From Pedobacter sp. BAL39 (lineage in GTDB: Bacteria > Bacteroidota > Bacteroidia > Sphingobacteriales > Sphingobacteriaceae): a stretch of 64,000 nucleotides of DNA. This document shows positions 24,668-34,397 of this stretch, one piece after another. The stretch is from assembly GCF_000170795.1 (NCBI RefSeq), contig NZ_ABCM01000002.1, positions 1 through 64,000 of the forward strand, written 5' to 3'. The translations under genes were made by a program, and so were the position numbers. Position 1 is the stretch's first letter; each line of letters starts with the position of its first letter. Below the pieces are notes generated by a model. The model was not told where the DNA came from. It saw only the letters and a program-made list of their open reading frames with translations, and ran no database searches.

Positions 24668-27600
24668 ATGACAAATATCCTAATTGCGGGACGGCAATCC
24701 GATCCCTCGATATCGGCTACATTTATAAAGAAGGTATTCCGACAGCAGCGGCTGATCATGGCTATGATCATTTCATTCCTGCCATTCATAGCTGTGGCGC
24801 AGGAAACAAATCTGCCGCAGATCAATTCCACCCTTACAGGTGTCGTTACGGACGGTAAAACCAAAGAACCACTGATGGGCGCAGTGGTGCGTATTCAGGG
24901 AACCACAAATCAGACTTCTACGGATAAAAACGGCGCTTTTCGCCTGCTTACCGGCCAGCGTTTTCCATACACGCTGAACGTCAGCTTCATCGGTTATGAA
25001 AATGTCAGCCTTGTGGTCAATCAAGGCCCGGTAAACATTGCACTCCAGGAAAGCGCAAACCAGCTGAGTGACGTGGTTGTTGTTGGTTATGGAACACAAA
25101 AGAAAAGTGACCTCACAGGGGCCATCGCCTCCATCTCCGAAAATGAATTTAAGAAAACACCGGTCACGGCTTTAGACAATGGCCTGCGGGGCCGCGCATC
25201 CGGAGTACAGGTGACCTCCACTTCTAATCAACCCGGAGGAGGAACATCCATCCGCATCAGAGGGAGCAATTCGGTAAACACTGGCAGTGAGCCGCTATAT
25301 GTGATTGATGGTTTTCCCATTTACAACGACAACAATGGTTTCAGCTCCGGGGCGGTCTCCGGGCCAAAGACCAATGCCCTCGCACTCATCAATCCCAATG
25401 ATATTGTATCTGTTGAAATTCTCAAAGATGCTTCTGCAACGGCTATTTATGGATCCAGGGGTGCAAACGGTGTTGTATTGGTGACCACCAAAAAAGGGCA
25501 GGCAGGGACCGACAAGGTAGAGTTCAGCAGTTATGTAGGGACGCAGAAAGTAGGCAAGACCATCCCTGTATTGAATGCCACCGACTTCGCCAGACTGGTG
25601 AACGAATCCAACGGTTCTGCCATCTACAGCGATGCGCAGATTGCCGGTTTTGGCAAAGGAACGGACTGGCAGAATGAGATCTTTAGAACAGCACCCATCC
25701 AAAACTATCAGCTGGGTGTATCTGGTGGAGATCAGAAAACGAAATATGCCATCTCCCTCAATTACTTTGATCAGCAAGGGATCGTGATCAATTCAGGATT
25801 TAAACGCTATGCTGCCCGTTTTAACTTTGAAAAGAAGATTACTGATCAGCTGACAGTTGGCGCAACATTAACAGCCAGCCGCACAGGTGGTAATCAGGTG
25901 CTCAGTGCAACCGGCGGTGGCGAGGGAACTATTGGCGTGGTCGCGGCTGCACTTTCATTTTCCCCAATCCTGTCGGTCTATAAGCCTGATGGTACCTACG
26001 TCCTGGAAAGTGACCGCGGCATTGCCATGGGAAATCCGGTAGCTACCGCGCGGGAACTGACGAATACATCTTTCACCAACCGTACCCTGGCTAATGTTTT
26101 CGCAGAACTGAAAATTGTTAATGGCCTCTCCCTGAGAAGCAGTATTGGTGCTGATCTCCTAAGTAATAAGGAGAAGTATTATGCGCCCAGAACCATTCTT
26201 GCCGGTTACAATGTGCTTGGACTAGGGCGTACGGGTTCTTTGAATACGAGCTCCTGGTTAAATGAAAATACCTTGGCTTATACATATGCTAGAGAGAAAC
26301 ATTCCTTGAATGCATTGGTAGGTTTCACTGTTCAAAAGAACAATACCGAAAATCTTATTGCCTCTGCTTCGGGTTTTGTGAATGATAACCTTAAGGCAGA
26401 TAATCTTGGCTCCGGGGCAGTGATCAACTCGCCGGTGACCAATGTGACTTCCTTCAGTCTGCTGTCCTATCTCGGCAGGATCAACTACGCGTACGATAAT
26501 AAGTACCTGCTGACACTGACCCTAAGGGCTGATGGATCCTCTAAATTCGGTTCAAACAACAAATATGGATATTTCCCTTCCGGCTCCCTGGCATGGAAAC
26601 TATCTGAAGAAGACTTCATCAGGGATCTCGGCGTTTTCAGCAATCTGAAGCTCCGTGGAAGTTACGGGCGGACAGGCAACCAGGAGATTGCCAGCTTCCA
26701 GTCGCTGGCCGGACTCTCCGGGTTCAGCTACATCATTGGTGATAAAGTGGTGAAAGGATTTGCACCCGGCAACATCCCCAATCCGGACCTCAAATGGGAG
26801 ACAACCTCCCAGTCGGACATCGGGCTTGACATGGGGTTCTTTAATAACCGCCTCAACCTGACCGTCGATGCCTATTACAAGAAGACCTCTGACATGTTGC
26901 TTTACATCAATGTGCCCTGGTCAACCGGTTATTCTTCAGCCCTGCAGAACATTGGCAGCCTGGAAAATAAAGGGCTGGAGCTGGCGTTGAATGCGAACAT
27001 CATCGATCAGGGTTTTAAATGGAACGCCAACTTTAACATTTCCGCCAACAAAAATAAAGTGCTTGACCTGGGATCAGTAAGTCAGATCCTCACCGGCGAG
27101 ATCAATGGTTACCTCAAGATTACAGACCCTATTGTCATCCAGCCAGGAGAGCCGCTGGGTTCTTTCTTCGGATATGTCAGCGATGGTATCTTTCAGAATG
27201 CGGCAGAGGTAGCTGCCAGTGCTCAGCCAACAGCTGTTCCCGGCGACCGCCGTTATAAGGATACCAATGGTGATGGCAAGCTGGATGCCACAGACCGTCA
27301 GTTTCTGGGTACCGCACAACCTAAATTCTTCGGCGGGATGTCTCACGATTTCTCGTATAAGTCTTTTGACCTGAGCCTGTCCTTCAACTGGGTTTCCGGA
27401 AATAAAATCCTCAATAGCACCAGGGCAGAGCTGGATCTTCCTACAGGACAGAAGAATAGCTCGGAGCGCGTAAATGGACGCTGGACAAGCAGTAATCCCG
27501 GTAATGATATTCCAAGGGCAAACCTTAACCGTGCATTTCTTTTTTCTGATGCGCAGCTGGAAGGCGGTTCTTACCTGAGGTTGAATACCATAACACTCGG

Positions 27601-27811
27601 TTATCATTTGCCTTCCGGCTTACTGAAAGCTGTAAAGGTAAGGAATGTAAAAGTTTATGCCACGGCACTTAACCTGCTGACAATTACTGATTATACAGGG
27701 TATGATCCGGAGTCGAACCAGTCCGGACAAAACAACATCCTCCGTGGGATTGATTCTGATGCCTACCCGAGTGCAAAGACCTTCCTTGTTGGTGTTAATG
27801 TTGGATTTTAA
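24668..27811 (+). CDS. SusC/RagA-family TonB-dependent transporter of the sulfatase locus
   Basis: The protein has 1047 residues from ATG 24668, preceded by AAAGG. The signal sequence is long, with a hydrophobic core MAMIISFLPFIAVAQ. A carboxypeptidase-regulatory-like domain (LTGVVTDGKTKEPLMGAVVRI) follows, then the TonB-box-like DVVVVGYGTQKKSD, the plug (GVQVTSTSNQPGGG, LYVIDGFPI, ILKDASATAIYGSRGANGVV) and the barrel ending FLVGVNVGF. A DGKLDATDR calcium-site-like loop lies near the C-terminal third. It should import a sulfated oligosaccharide with the SusD 9 bp downstream. Operon order is susC-susD-sulfatase. Confidence 0.92.
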   Translation: MTNILIAGRQSDPSISATFIKKVFRQQRLIMAMIISFLPFIAVAQETNLPQINSTLTGVVTDGKTKEPLMGAVVRIQGTTNQTSTDKNGAFRLLTGQRFPYTLNVSFIGYENVSLVVNQGPVNIALQESANQLSDVVVVGYGTQKKSDLTGAIASISENEFKKTPVTALDNGLRGRASGVQVTSTSNQPGGGTSIRIRGSNSVNTGSEPLYVIDGFPIYNDNNGFSSGAVSGPKTNALALINPNDIVSVEILKDASATAIYGSRGANGVVLVTTKKGQAGTDKVEFSSYVGTQKVGKTIPVLNATDFARLVNESNGSAIYSDAQIAGFGKGTDWQNEIFRTAPIQNYQLGVSGGDQKTKYAISLNYFDQQGIVINSGFKRYAARFNFEKKITDQLTVGATLTASRTGGNQVLSATGGGEGTIGVVAAALSFSPILSVYKPDGTYVLESDRGIAMGNPVATARELTNTSFTNRTLANVFAELKIVNGLSLRSSIGADLLSNKEKYYAPRTILAGYNVLGLGRTGSLNTSSWLNENTLAYTYAREKHSLNALVGFTVQKNNTENLIASASGFVNDNLKADNLGSGAVINSPVTNVTSFSLLSYLGRINYAYDNKYLLTLTLRADGSSKFGSNNKYGYFPSGSLAWKLSEEDFIRDLGVFSNLKLRGSYGRTGNQEIASFQSLAGLSGFSYIIGDKVVKGFAPGNIPNPDLKWETTSQSDIGLDMGFFNNRLNLTVDAYYKKTSDMLLYINVPWSTGYSSALQNIGSLENKGLELALNANIIDQGFKWNANFNISANKNKVLDLGSVSQILTGEINGYLKITDPIVIQPGEPLGSFFGYVSDGIFQNAAEVAASAQPTAVPGDRRYKDTNGDGKLDATDRQFLGTAQPKFFGGMSHDFSYKSFDLSLSFNWVSGNKILNSTRAELDLPTGQKNSSERVNGRWTSSNPGNDIPRANLNRAFLFSDAQLEGGSYLRLNTITLGYHLPSGLLKAVKVRNVKVYATALNLLTITDYTGYDPESNQSGQNNILRGIDSDAYPSAKTFLVGVNVGF

Positions 27812-27820
27812 TTTTTGATT

Positions 27821-29290
27821 ATGAAATACAGATACATTTTATATCTCCTACTTGGTACGTTCGTTATTTCTTCCTGCAAGAAGTTTCTGGATGAAGTACC
27901 CAGTTCAGTCCTGGTGGCTGAAAACTTTTACAAAACTGAAGCTGATGCGGAGGCTGCGGTGACGGCTACTTACGATGGCCTGAACGACCAATCTAACATC
28001 TATTACCGCGGAATTTATCTTTTGGGGGAACTGCCTACTGATAATGCAGAGTGTGGACAGGGGGTGGCAAATGCCTATATTTTTGCCATTAAAAACTATA
28101 CCTACGGGCCTGTAAATGATCGCATTTATACTTTCTATACGGCCGCCTACAAGACCATTGCCAATGCCAATGTAGCCATCGAGAAGATTCCATTGATTAC
28201 CATGGATGCCGCGAAGCAAAAGCGGCTGGTGGCGGAAGCAAAGTTTATCCGTGCGTTATTGTATTTCAATCTGGTGCGGTTATTTGGTGATGTTCCCCTG
28301 GTATTACGCCCTGTGACGTCGCTGGAAGGTGTCAATGAGCCCCGAAGCGCTGTCGCTTTAGTATACGCTCAAATCATTGCTGACCTGCAGGCTGGGGTTA
28401 CAGACCTGGACGCAGTAAATACCGGCACCAATACAGGCAGGGCAACGAAAAACTCAGCCATCGCACTGCTGTCCAAGGTATACCTTACCTTAAAGGATTT
28501 TAAGCTGGCCAGTGAACAGTCCAAGCTGATCCTGGACAATACCAGTTATGGACTGCTGGATAGCTATTTTGATGTGTTTACCCCTGCGAACCGCAGCAAT
28601 AAGGAAATCCTGTTTGCTATACAGTCGAAAGGCGGCACCGGCACAGCAAACGGGTTCTCCCTGGCGCTCTACCTGCCACGGTCGACCATTCCATTACCAG
28701 GAGGAGGAACCGTGGGTGGTAACAGTGCGGATGTGCCTACACTTGAGTTTTACAACAGCTTCGCTGCCGGAGATCTGCGTAAGAACCGTACCTTCTTCAC
28801 AGCATACAATGCCGGGGGAGGTCTGGTGACCTTCAGGCCACATTGGTATAAATATTTTGACCCTTCGGCAATTTCCAACCTTGGCGATGGCTCGTTAAAT
28901 TATGCAGTGCTGCGGTACTCCGATATACTTCTGACTTATGCAGAGTCATTGAATGAATTAGATGGAGCTCCTTCCGCAGTAGCTTACGAGTCCATTAATA
29001 AAGTACGCCGCCGTGCCTATGGCCTTCCCATTAACGAGGCCTCTACCGCAGTAGACCTGAGCGGCCTGACGCAACAGGGCTTTCGCGATGCTTTGTTAAA
29101 CGAACGCCGCTGGGAGTTCGGTTTTGAAGACCAGCGTTGGTTTGACCTGGTGCGTACCGGTAAGCTGGTCGAGGTAATGCGTGCAAAAGGATACACCGCC
29201 ATTCAGAATTTCCATGTGCTGTTTCCGATCCCTCAGAGAGAAAGGGATGTTAATAAAAGCTTAACACAAAATGATGGTTATCCTCAATAA
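27821..29290 (+). CDS. SusD/RagB-family surface lipoprotein
   Basis: The protein has 489 residues from ATG 27821, 9 bp after the susC stop; an in-frame TTG at 27815 is ignored. Lipobox VISSCKKF. Classical RagB/SusD N-terminus (FLDEVPSSVLVAENFYKTEADAEAAVTA) and C-terminus (LLNERRWEFGFEDQRWFDLVRTGK, then FPIPQRERDVN). It binds glycan at the cell surface and caps the SusC barrel. The sulfatase gene follows after 9 bp. Confidence 0.92.
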   Translation: MKYRYILYLLLGTFVISSCKKFLDEVPSSVLVAENFYKTEADAEAAVTATYDGLNDQSNIYYRGIYLLGELPTDNAECGQGVANAYIFAIKNYTYGPVNDRIYTFYTAAYKTIANANVAIEKIPLITMDAAKQKRLVAEAKFIRALLYFNLVRLFGDVPLVLRPVTSLEGVNEPRSAVALVYAQIIADLQAGVTDLDAVNTGTNTGRATKNSAIALLSKVYLTLKDFKLASEQSKLILDNTSYGLLDSYFDVFTPANRSNKEILFAIQSKGGTGTANGFSLALYLPRSTIPLPGGGTVGGNSADVPTLEFYNSFAAGDLRKNRTFFTAYNAGGGLVTFRPHWYKYFDPSAISNLGDGSLNYAVLRYSDILLTYAESLNELDGAPSAVAYESINKVRRRAYGLPINEASTAVDLSGLTQQGFRDALLNERRWEFGFEDQRWFDLVRTGKLVEVMRAKGYTAIQNFHVLFPIPQRERDVNKSLTQNDGYPQ

Positions 29291-29299
29291 ATTAGAATT

Positions 29300-30967
29300 A
29301 TGAAAACTGTATCAATGATCAGTCCGGGCACTGTACTGCTCGGCATCCTGAGCCTGTTCAGTATGAACGGATCTGCACAAACTGAGCCAAAGGCCAAAAG
29401 ACCAAATATTGTGTTCATCCTGTCCGATGACCATGCCTATCAGACCATAGGGGCCTATGGTGCTAAAATTGCGAAAACGCCGAATATCGACCGGATCGCA
29501 AAAGAAGGAGCAAAGTTTAACAATGCGATTGTCACCAATTCGATATGTGGACCTAGTAGGGCGACTTTCCTGACAGGGAAGTATAGCCATAAAAATGGCT
29601 ATCCCCTCAATGAGCAGAAGTTTGATACTGATCAGCTGCTGTTCCCCGCCTTGCTTCAGTCATCCGGCTATCAGACGGCCTGGCTGGGGAAATGGCACCT
29701 CGGTAACCTGCCGAAGGGCTTCGATTATTACAACATCCTGAACGGCCAGGGTGAATATTTCAACCCTGACTTCATCAGCTCTGCTAAAGACACGGTCAGA
29801 AAAGAAGGGTATGTGACTAACATCATCACCGACCTGGCTACCAGCTGGCTCGATAACAGGGACAAATCAAAACCTTTTTTTCTGGTGGTTGGAGAGAAGG
29901 CTACACACCGGTCCTGGCATCCTGATCTTGAGGATCTTGGTGCTTATGATGACATCACCTTTCCTCTGCCTGCTACCTTTTATGATAATTACAATTCCCG
30001 CCTGGCAGCAAAAGATCAGGACATGTCGATCGACAAAACCATGCAGCTTACGAGTGATCTGAAGGTGCATGCTTCCTTTGAACCTCAGGCGCCTGGGGGA
30101 CCAGATGCCAAAGAGATCCGACGGCTTTATGCCGAGGCGAAGACTCCTGAACAGCAGGCACAATTTGAAAAATTGATTGGCGGAAGGCAGTTCAGCAGGT
30201 TGAATGATACACAGAGAAAAGCTTATGCCGCCTATTATACCAGGATCACTGAGGAATTCGAGTCAAAGAAACTAACTGGAAAAGCCTTAGCCGAATGGAA
30301 ATTTCAGCGTTACATGAAAGACTACCTGGCAACGGCAAATGCACTGGACAGGAACATTGGTAAAATCCTGGATTACCTGGATGCCTCTGGCCTGACGGAA
30401 AATACCATTGTTGTCTATGCTTCTGATAATGGGTTCTTTATGGGGGAGCATGGTTGGTTCGACAAACGTTTCGTCTATGAGGAGTCACTACATGTTCCGC
30501 TGGTACTGCGTTTTCCTAAAACGGTGAAACCGGGAACGGTGGTAGATCAGATTGTGCTGAACAATGACTGGGCGCCTACACTTCTGGAGGCAGCGGGTGT
30601 TAATGTCCCGGCAGAAATACAGGGGAAATCATTCCTTCCCCTGTTGAAGGAAAGCAAGTCGGCGAAAGACACACAGTTGTCGGCCGACTGGAGGAAGGAT
30701 GCTTATTATCATTATTACGAATTCCCTAAACCTCACCACGTGCATCCCCATTTTGGCATCTATACAGACCGTTATACACTAGTGCGCTTTTATGGTGAAC
30801 TAAATAGCTGGGAGTTGTTCGACAATCAGTCAGATCCGCAACAGCTTAAAAACCTGTATGGCGTTAAGGGCCAGGAAAAGCTAACGGCTGACCTCAAAGA
30901 AAGGTTGAAAACGTTGATCGCTCAATACGAAGATGTGGAGGCCGCAAAGGTCTTTGATCAAAAATAG
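29300..30967 (+). CDS. Cys-type arylsulfatase-superfamily sulfatase (S1)
   Basis: The protein has 555 residues. The signal peptide (about 1-26) ends GSAQ. The metal-binding start is RPNIVFILSDDHAYQTIGAYG (Asp43, Asp44). The active-site motif is SICGPSRATFLTGKY; Cys83 in C-x-P-S-R is converted to formylglycine, presumably by the FGE at 22976. Further features are GKWHLG and the second metal-site DNGFFMGEHGWFDKRF. A C-terminal DUF4976-like subdomain is present. The sequence around the Cys resembles GlcNAc-6-sulfatase-type enzymes, but the subfamily is uncertain. It is exported, so it would desulfate glycan in the periplasm or at the surface. A strong terminator follows. Confidence 0.93.
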   Translation: MKTVSMISPGTVLLGILSLFSMNGSAQTEPKAKRPNIVFILSDDHAYQTIGAYGAKIAKTPNIDRIAKEGAKFNNAIVTNSICGPSRATFLTGKYSHKNGYPLNEQKFDTDQLLFPALLQSSGYQTAWLGKWHLGNLPKGFDYYNILNGQGEYFNPDFISSAKDTVRKEGYVTNIITDLATSWLDNRDKSKPFFLVVGEKATHRSWHPDLEDLGAYDDITFPLPATFYDNYNSRLAAKDQDMSIDKTMQLTSDLKVHASFEPQAPGGPDAKEIRRLYAEAKTPEQQAQFEKLIGGRQFSRLNDTQRKAYAAYYTRITEEFESKKLTGKALAEWKFQRYMKDYLATANALDRNIGKILDYLDASGLTENTIVVYASDNGFFMGEHGWFDKRFVYEESLHVPLVLRFPKTVKPGTVVDQIVLNNDWAPTLLEAAGVNVPAEIQGKSFLPLLKESKSAKDTQLSADWRKDAYYHYYEFPKPHHVHPHFGIYTDRYTLVRFYGELNSWELFDNQSDPQQLKNLYGVKGQEKLTADLKERLKTLIAQYEDVEAAKVFDQK

Positions 30968-30980
30968 ATTCGCTCCTGTT

Positions 30981-31022
30981 ACACCTCTGCTCCGAAAGGT
31001 ATTTCGGTCAGAGGTGTTTTTT
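30981..31022 (+). terminator. Strong terminator after the sulfatase operon
   Basis: ACACCTCTG (30981-30989) pairs with CAGAGGTGT (31009-31017), and inside it CCGAAA pairs with TTTCGG around a GGTA loop. A run of Ts follows. It separates the sulfatase operon from the GH2 gene. Confidence 0.93.
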
Positions 31023-31215
31023 GCATCAGGTCAAATGCTATAATCCGATCAAAGAATGATACGATTTTGTCCCATTGCCGCTTTGCGTTTTTCAATAGCT
31101 TCATAATTTCTATATTGGTTTCTTGTCTGCTGGAAAGGCTCAGGCCCTCGTCAGCTGTTGTTGCAGTGGTACAGCCATAGGTAATTGAACGCAGGCAAGT
31201 CCAAAACCAAATCGT

Positions 31216-34095
31216 ATGCATGTGTATAAAATAATGCTCTTATTGGCTTTACTCTGTGTAGGTAAGCCGTTGTCATCCCAGGCACAGCTGTTGTCCGTTA
31301 ATAAAAGAGATCATATTTCAATTGATTCCGGCTGGCGTTTTGCTTTTGGACATCCATATGAGGTGAAGAAGGATTTCAACAACGGAACGAGTTACTTCTC
31401 CTACCTGTCAAAAACCGGATATGGTGATGGCGCTGCAGCGGCTGGTTTTGACGACCGTGCCTGGAGAAAGCTGGATCTGCCGCACGATTGGGCCGTGGAA
31501 CAGCAGTTTGACCCGGCGGCGAGTTTCAGTCATGGTTTTAAGGCCGTTGGCCGCAACTTTCCTGATGCAAGTGTGGGCTGGTACCGCAAGTCGGTCTTTA
31601 TTCCTGCCGGTGACCTGGGTAGAAAAATCAGCATTGCTTTTGATGGTGTGTTCAGAAATTCAATCGTTTGGATAAACGGTCACTACCTTGGGACTGAACC
31701 GAGTGGTTATGACAGTTTTCATTATGACATCACAGACTACCTGAATTATGGTGCTGAAAATGTGATCGCGGTGCGGGTAGACGTCACCATGGAAGAGGGG
31801 TGGTTTTATGAGGGGGCAGGCATCTACCGCCATGTGTGGCTCGATAAGACGGATCCATTGCACGTGGCTGCTAACGGGACATTTATTTCCAGTCGGGTGC
31901 AGGGCGATACAGCAACAGTTACCGCAAGAACAGTCCTTAAAAATGAGGGGCTTGATCGGGCATCTTTTTATATCAGACAAAACATAGTTGATGCTGCAGG
32001 CAAAGAAGTTGCTTCAGGTACATTAGAAAATCTAGCGCTTGGAGTGTTGCAGGAGAAGGAATTTGTTATGGATATTACCCTTAACCAGCCCTTGTTGTGG
32101 GATATTGAACATCCACATCTGTATCAAATGATTACCACCGTGTTCAAAAAAGAACGGGGTATTGATGAAAAAGCAGGAGTGATGGTGGACAGATATTCAA
32201 CCAGTTTCGGTGTGAGGACCATTCGTTTTGATGCCGACAAAGGATTCTTCCTTAATGGTAAACCCATCAAGATCAAGGGCAGCAATAACCATCAGGATCA
32301 CGCTGGTGTAGGTGTGGCACTACCAGATGAACTGCAGTATTTCAGAATAGCCAGGCTAAAGGAAATGGGGAGCAATGCCTATCGTTGTTCACATCATCCA
32401 CCGACACCGGAATTGCTGGATGCCTGTGATCGCCTGGGGATGTTGGTGATCGACGAGCACCGGCTCATGGGCATTACAGATCAACACCTCAATTACCTGA
32501 AGCGGATGATCATTCGCGACCGCAACCATCCAAGCATCATCAGCTGGTCGGTAGGAAATGAAGAATGGGCGATTGAAAATAGTGTGGTTGGTGCAAGAAT
32601 CGCCAGTACGATGCAGGCCTTTGCAAAGACGGTCGACAGCAGTAGGGCAGTTACGGCGGCAATCAGCGGGGGCATCGAAAGTGGAATTTCCACTACCATA
32701 GATCTGCTGGGTTACAATTACATTGCTACTAAAAATACAGATCAGCACCATCAGCAGTTTCCTGCGCAGTTTAGCTGGGGAACAGAAGAGGGGTCAACCG
32801 TAAGTAGCAGAGGGTTGTATATTGATAACAAGGAGAAACATGAATTGGCGGCATATGATGTGCGTCAGAACGATCATTTTCTGAGCCTTGAAGATGGCTG
32901 GAAGTATTATGCTGCACGGCCATACCTTGCAGGGATGTTTATCTGGACGGGTTTTGACTATCGCGGGGAGCCTACGCCTTTTGGCTGGCCGTCGGTACTT
33001 TCCTATTTTGGGATGTTTGACCTCTGCGGTTTCCCGAAAGACAATGTGTGGTACCTGAAGTCCTGGTGGACAGACCGGCCCATATTGCATCTTCTGCCAC
33101 ACTGGAACTGGAAAGGTAAGGAAGGACAGCCAATTGATGTCAGGGTCTATAGTAACTGTGATGAGGTTGAGCTTTTCCTGAACAAAAAAAGTCTGGGTAG
33201 AAAGCGCATGGAGGTCAATGGCCATTTAAGCTGGATGGTGTACTACGTGCCAGGTACTCTGGAGGCAGTTGGTTTTAAAGGGGAGAAAGCAACACTCAGG
33301 GAAGTGGTTAAGACCACCAATGGCCCTGAACGGGTCCGCCTTCAGCAGGAATCGATACCTGTAAAAAAGTCTAAGGTGGCGATGGTCCGTGTGGATGTGA
33401 CTGATGTTAAGGGGGATCAAGTGCCAACAGCGACGAATGAGCTGAGCTTTGAGATCAGCGGGCCTGCCAGGATTCTGGGAGTGGGGAATGGCGATCCAAC
33501 ATCCCTCGATCCCGAACAATTTATGGAAAAGATTGAGGTGATCCCGATCACAAACCTGAAAGAGAAACAGATTGCCAGTCTGGATGATCTGTCGCAATTG
33601 ACGGCAGCGACAGAGACTTGGGACGATGCTTTCAAGGAGGAGCGCAGCCAGGATTTTGGCAAACGGGTAAAGACTTTAATTTACCGTGGCAGTTTTAACC
33701 TGGAAGAATGGTCGGCGGACACCAAGGTCACCTTTTTCTATAAGAGTCTGGGAAAATCGCAATCCATCTACATCAATGGAAAGAAAATCGCATCAAATCT
33801 GGTAGCTGGCAAACCGGGGCATGCCTTTTTATTAGACAGGTCAGTGATCCGGGCGGGGGAGAATACCGTTGCAATACTCGCGACACCCTTGCTGAAAGTT
33901 AACAGCTGGGATGTGATCAATCTGGATCCAGGTGCGATCCAGGTGCTCAGTCCCGCGCCAGTCTGGAAAAGGAAATTGTTCAGCGGTCTGGCGCAGGTCA
34001 TTATCCAGCACATCGGTGGGCAGGGCGATGTCGTCTTAAAGGCAACTGCGCCCGGACTGAAGCCTGCAACGCTGAAAGTTAAGCTGACACCCTAA
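31216..34095 (+). CDS. Glycoside hydrolase family 2 (beta-galactosidase-like) with C-terminal insertion
   Basis: The protein has 959 residues with a signal peptide ending SQAQ (about 24). Domains: sugar-binding jelly roll (about 30-215; GWYRKSVFIP, NGHYLGTEPSGYDSFHYD), Ig-like (about 220-335), TIM barrel (about 336-620) with acid/base Glu449 in SWSVGNEEW and a candidate nucleophile Glu524 in WGTEEGSTVSSRG, then DUF4982-like and Ig-like parts. In most relatives ILGVGNGDP runs almost directly into a WKRKLFSGLAQVIIQ-like stretch. Here roughly 150 residues intervene, including a jelly-roll-like KSLGKSQSIYINGKKI. The product is probably a periplasmic exo-beta-galactosidase or a related enzyme. It is monocistronic between two PULs and may serve either. 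Confidence 0.88.
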   Translation: MHVYKIMLLLALLCVGKPLSSQAQLLSVNKRDHISIDSGWRFAFGHPYEVKKDFNNGTSYFSYLSKTGYGDGAAAAGFDDRAWRKLDLPHDWAVEQQFDPAASFSHGFKAVGRNFPDASVGWYRKSVFIPAGDLGRKISIAFDGVFRNSIVWINGHYLGTEPSGYDSFHYDITDYLNYGAENVIAVRVDVTMEEGWFYEGAGIYRHVWLDKTDPLHVAANGTFISSRVQGDTATVTARTVLKNEGLDRASFYIRQNIVDAAGKEVASGTLENLALGVLQEKEFVMDITLNQPLLWDIEHPHLYQMITTVFKKERGIDEKAGVMVDRYSTSFGVRTIRFDADKGFFLNGKPIKIKGSNNHQDHAGVGVALPDELQYFRIARLKEMGSNAYRCSHHPPTPELLDACDRLGMLVIDEHRLMGITDQHLNYLKRMIIRDRNHPSIISWSVGNEEWAIENSVVGARIASTMQAFAKTVDSSRAVTAAISGGIESGISTTIDLLGYNYIATKNTDQHHQQFPAQFSWGTEEGSTVSSRGLYIDNKEKHELAAYDVRQNDHFLSLEDGWKYYAARPYLAGMFIWTGFDYRGEPTPFGWPSVLSYFGMFDLCGFPKDNVWYLKSWWTDRPILHLLPHWNWKGKEGQPIDVRVYSNCDEVELFLNKKSLGRKRMEVNGHLSWMVYYVPGTLEAVGFKGEKATLREVVKTTNGPERVRLQQESIPVKKSKVAMVRVDVTDVKGDQVPTATNELSFEISGPARILGVGNGDPTSLDPEQFMEKIEVIPITNLKEKQIASLDDLSQLTAATETWDDAFKEERSQDFGKRVKTLIYRGSFNLEEWSADTKVTFFYKSLGKSQSIYINGKKIASNLVAGKPGHAFLLDRSVIRAGENTVAILATPLLKVNSWDVINLDPGAIQVLSPAPVWKRKLFSGLAQVIIQHIGGQGDVVLKATAPGLKPATLKVKLTP

Positions 34096-34295
34096 CAAGT
34101 CAGCCCGGATTTCATTACTCATTTCAGGTCTGATAAGCGTTTTTAAAATACAGACATGCCTTCCGCTTGCACTTAACGGAGCCGTTTGTAGCAATAAATT
34201 AATCTTTAGAGGTAAAAACGTACAAGGATATTTAGCGTATGTTTTGTGCGAAAAATATTGATAATGATGGGTTTGTGTAAGTTGATGCTTTTTAT

Positions 34296-34336
34296 ATAGT
34301 ACTATTTAGCTTATATTAAGTTAAAATAATACTATA
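34296..34336. promoter_or_regulatory. Candidate AraC-type operator upstream of the mannan susC
   Basis: This lies in the 302-bp gap after GH2. TAGTACTATTTAGC and TAATACTATAAAAG form an imperfect direct repeat, with the ACTAT cores exactly 30 bp apart (34301 and 34331). The first copy also contains the perfect palindrome ATAGTACTAT (34296-34305). A similar TAATACTATTTTAGC occurs on the minus strand between the AraC gene and GH26. The rest of the gap is AT-rich without an ORF. Confidence 0.45.
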
Positions 34337-34356
34337 AAAGGCCCTGTCATTGCTGT

Positions 34357-34364
34357 TAAATTTG
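34357..34364 (+). promoter_or_regulatory. -7 promoter element of the mannan susC operon
   Basis: TAAATTTG matches TAnnTTTG exactly, 33 bp before the susC ATG. The candidate activator repeats lie 20-60 bp upstream. No -33 TTTG is present, which fits an activator-dependent promoter. Confidence 0.55.
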
Positions 34365-34397
34365 AATTAATCAACAACTAACTAAATATAAACTATT

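Noticed and set aside
30979..31221. 80-codon minus-strand ORF between sulfatase and GH2
   Set aside because: Its 3' part is made of the strong terminator hairpin and its 5' end overlaps the GH2 start. It resembles no family and has no promoter.
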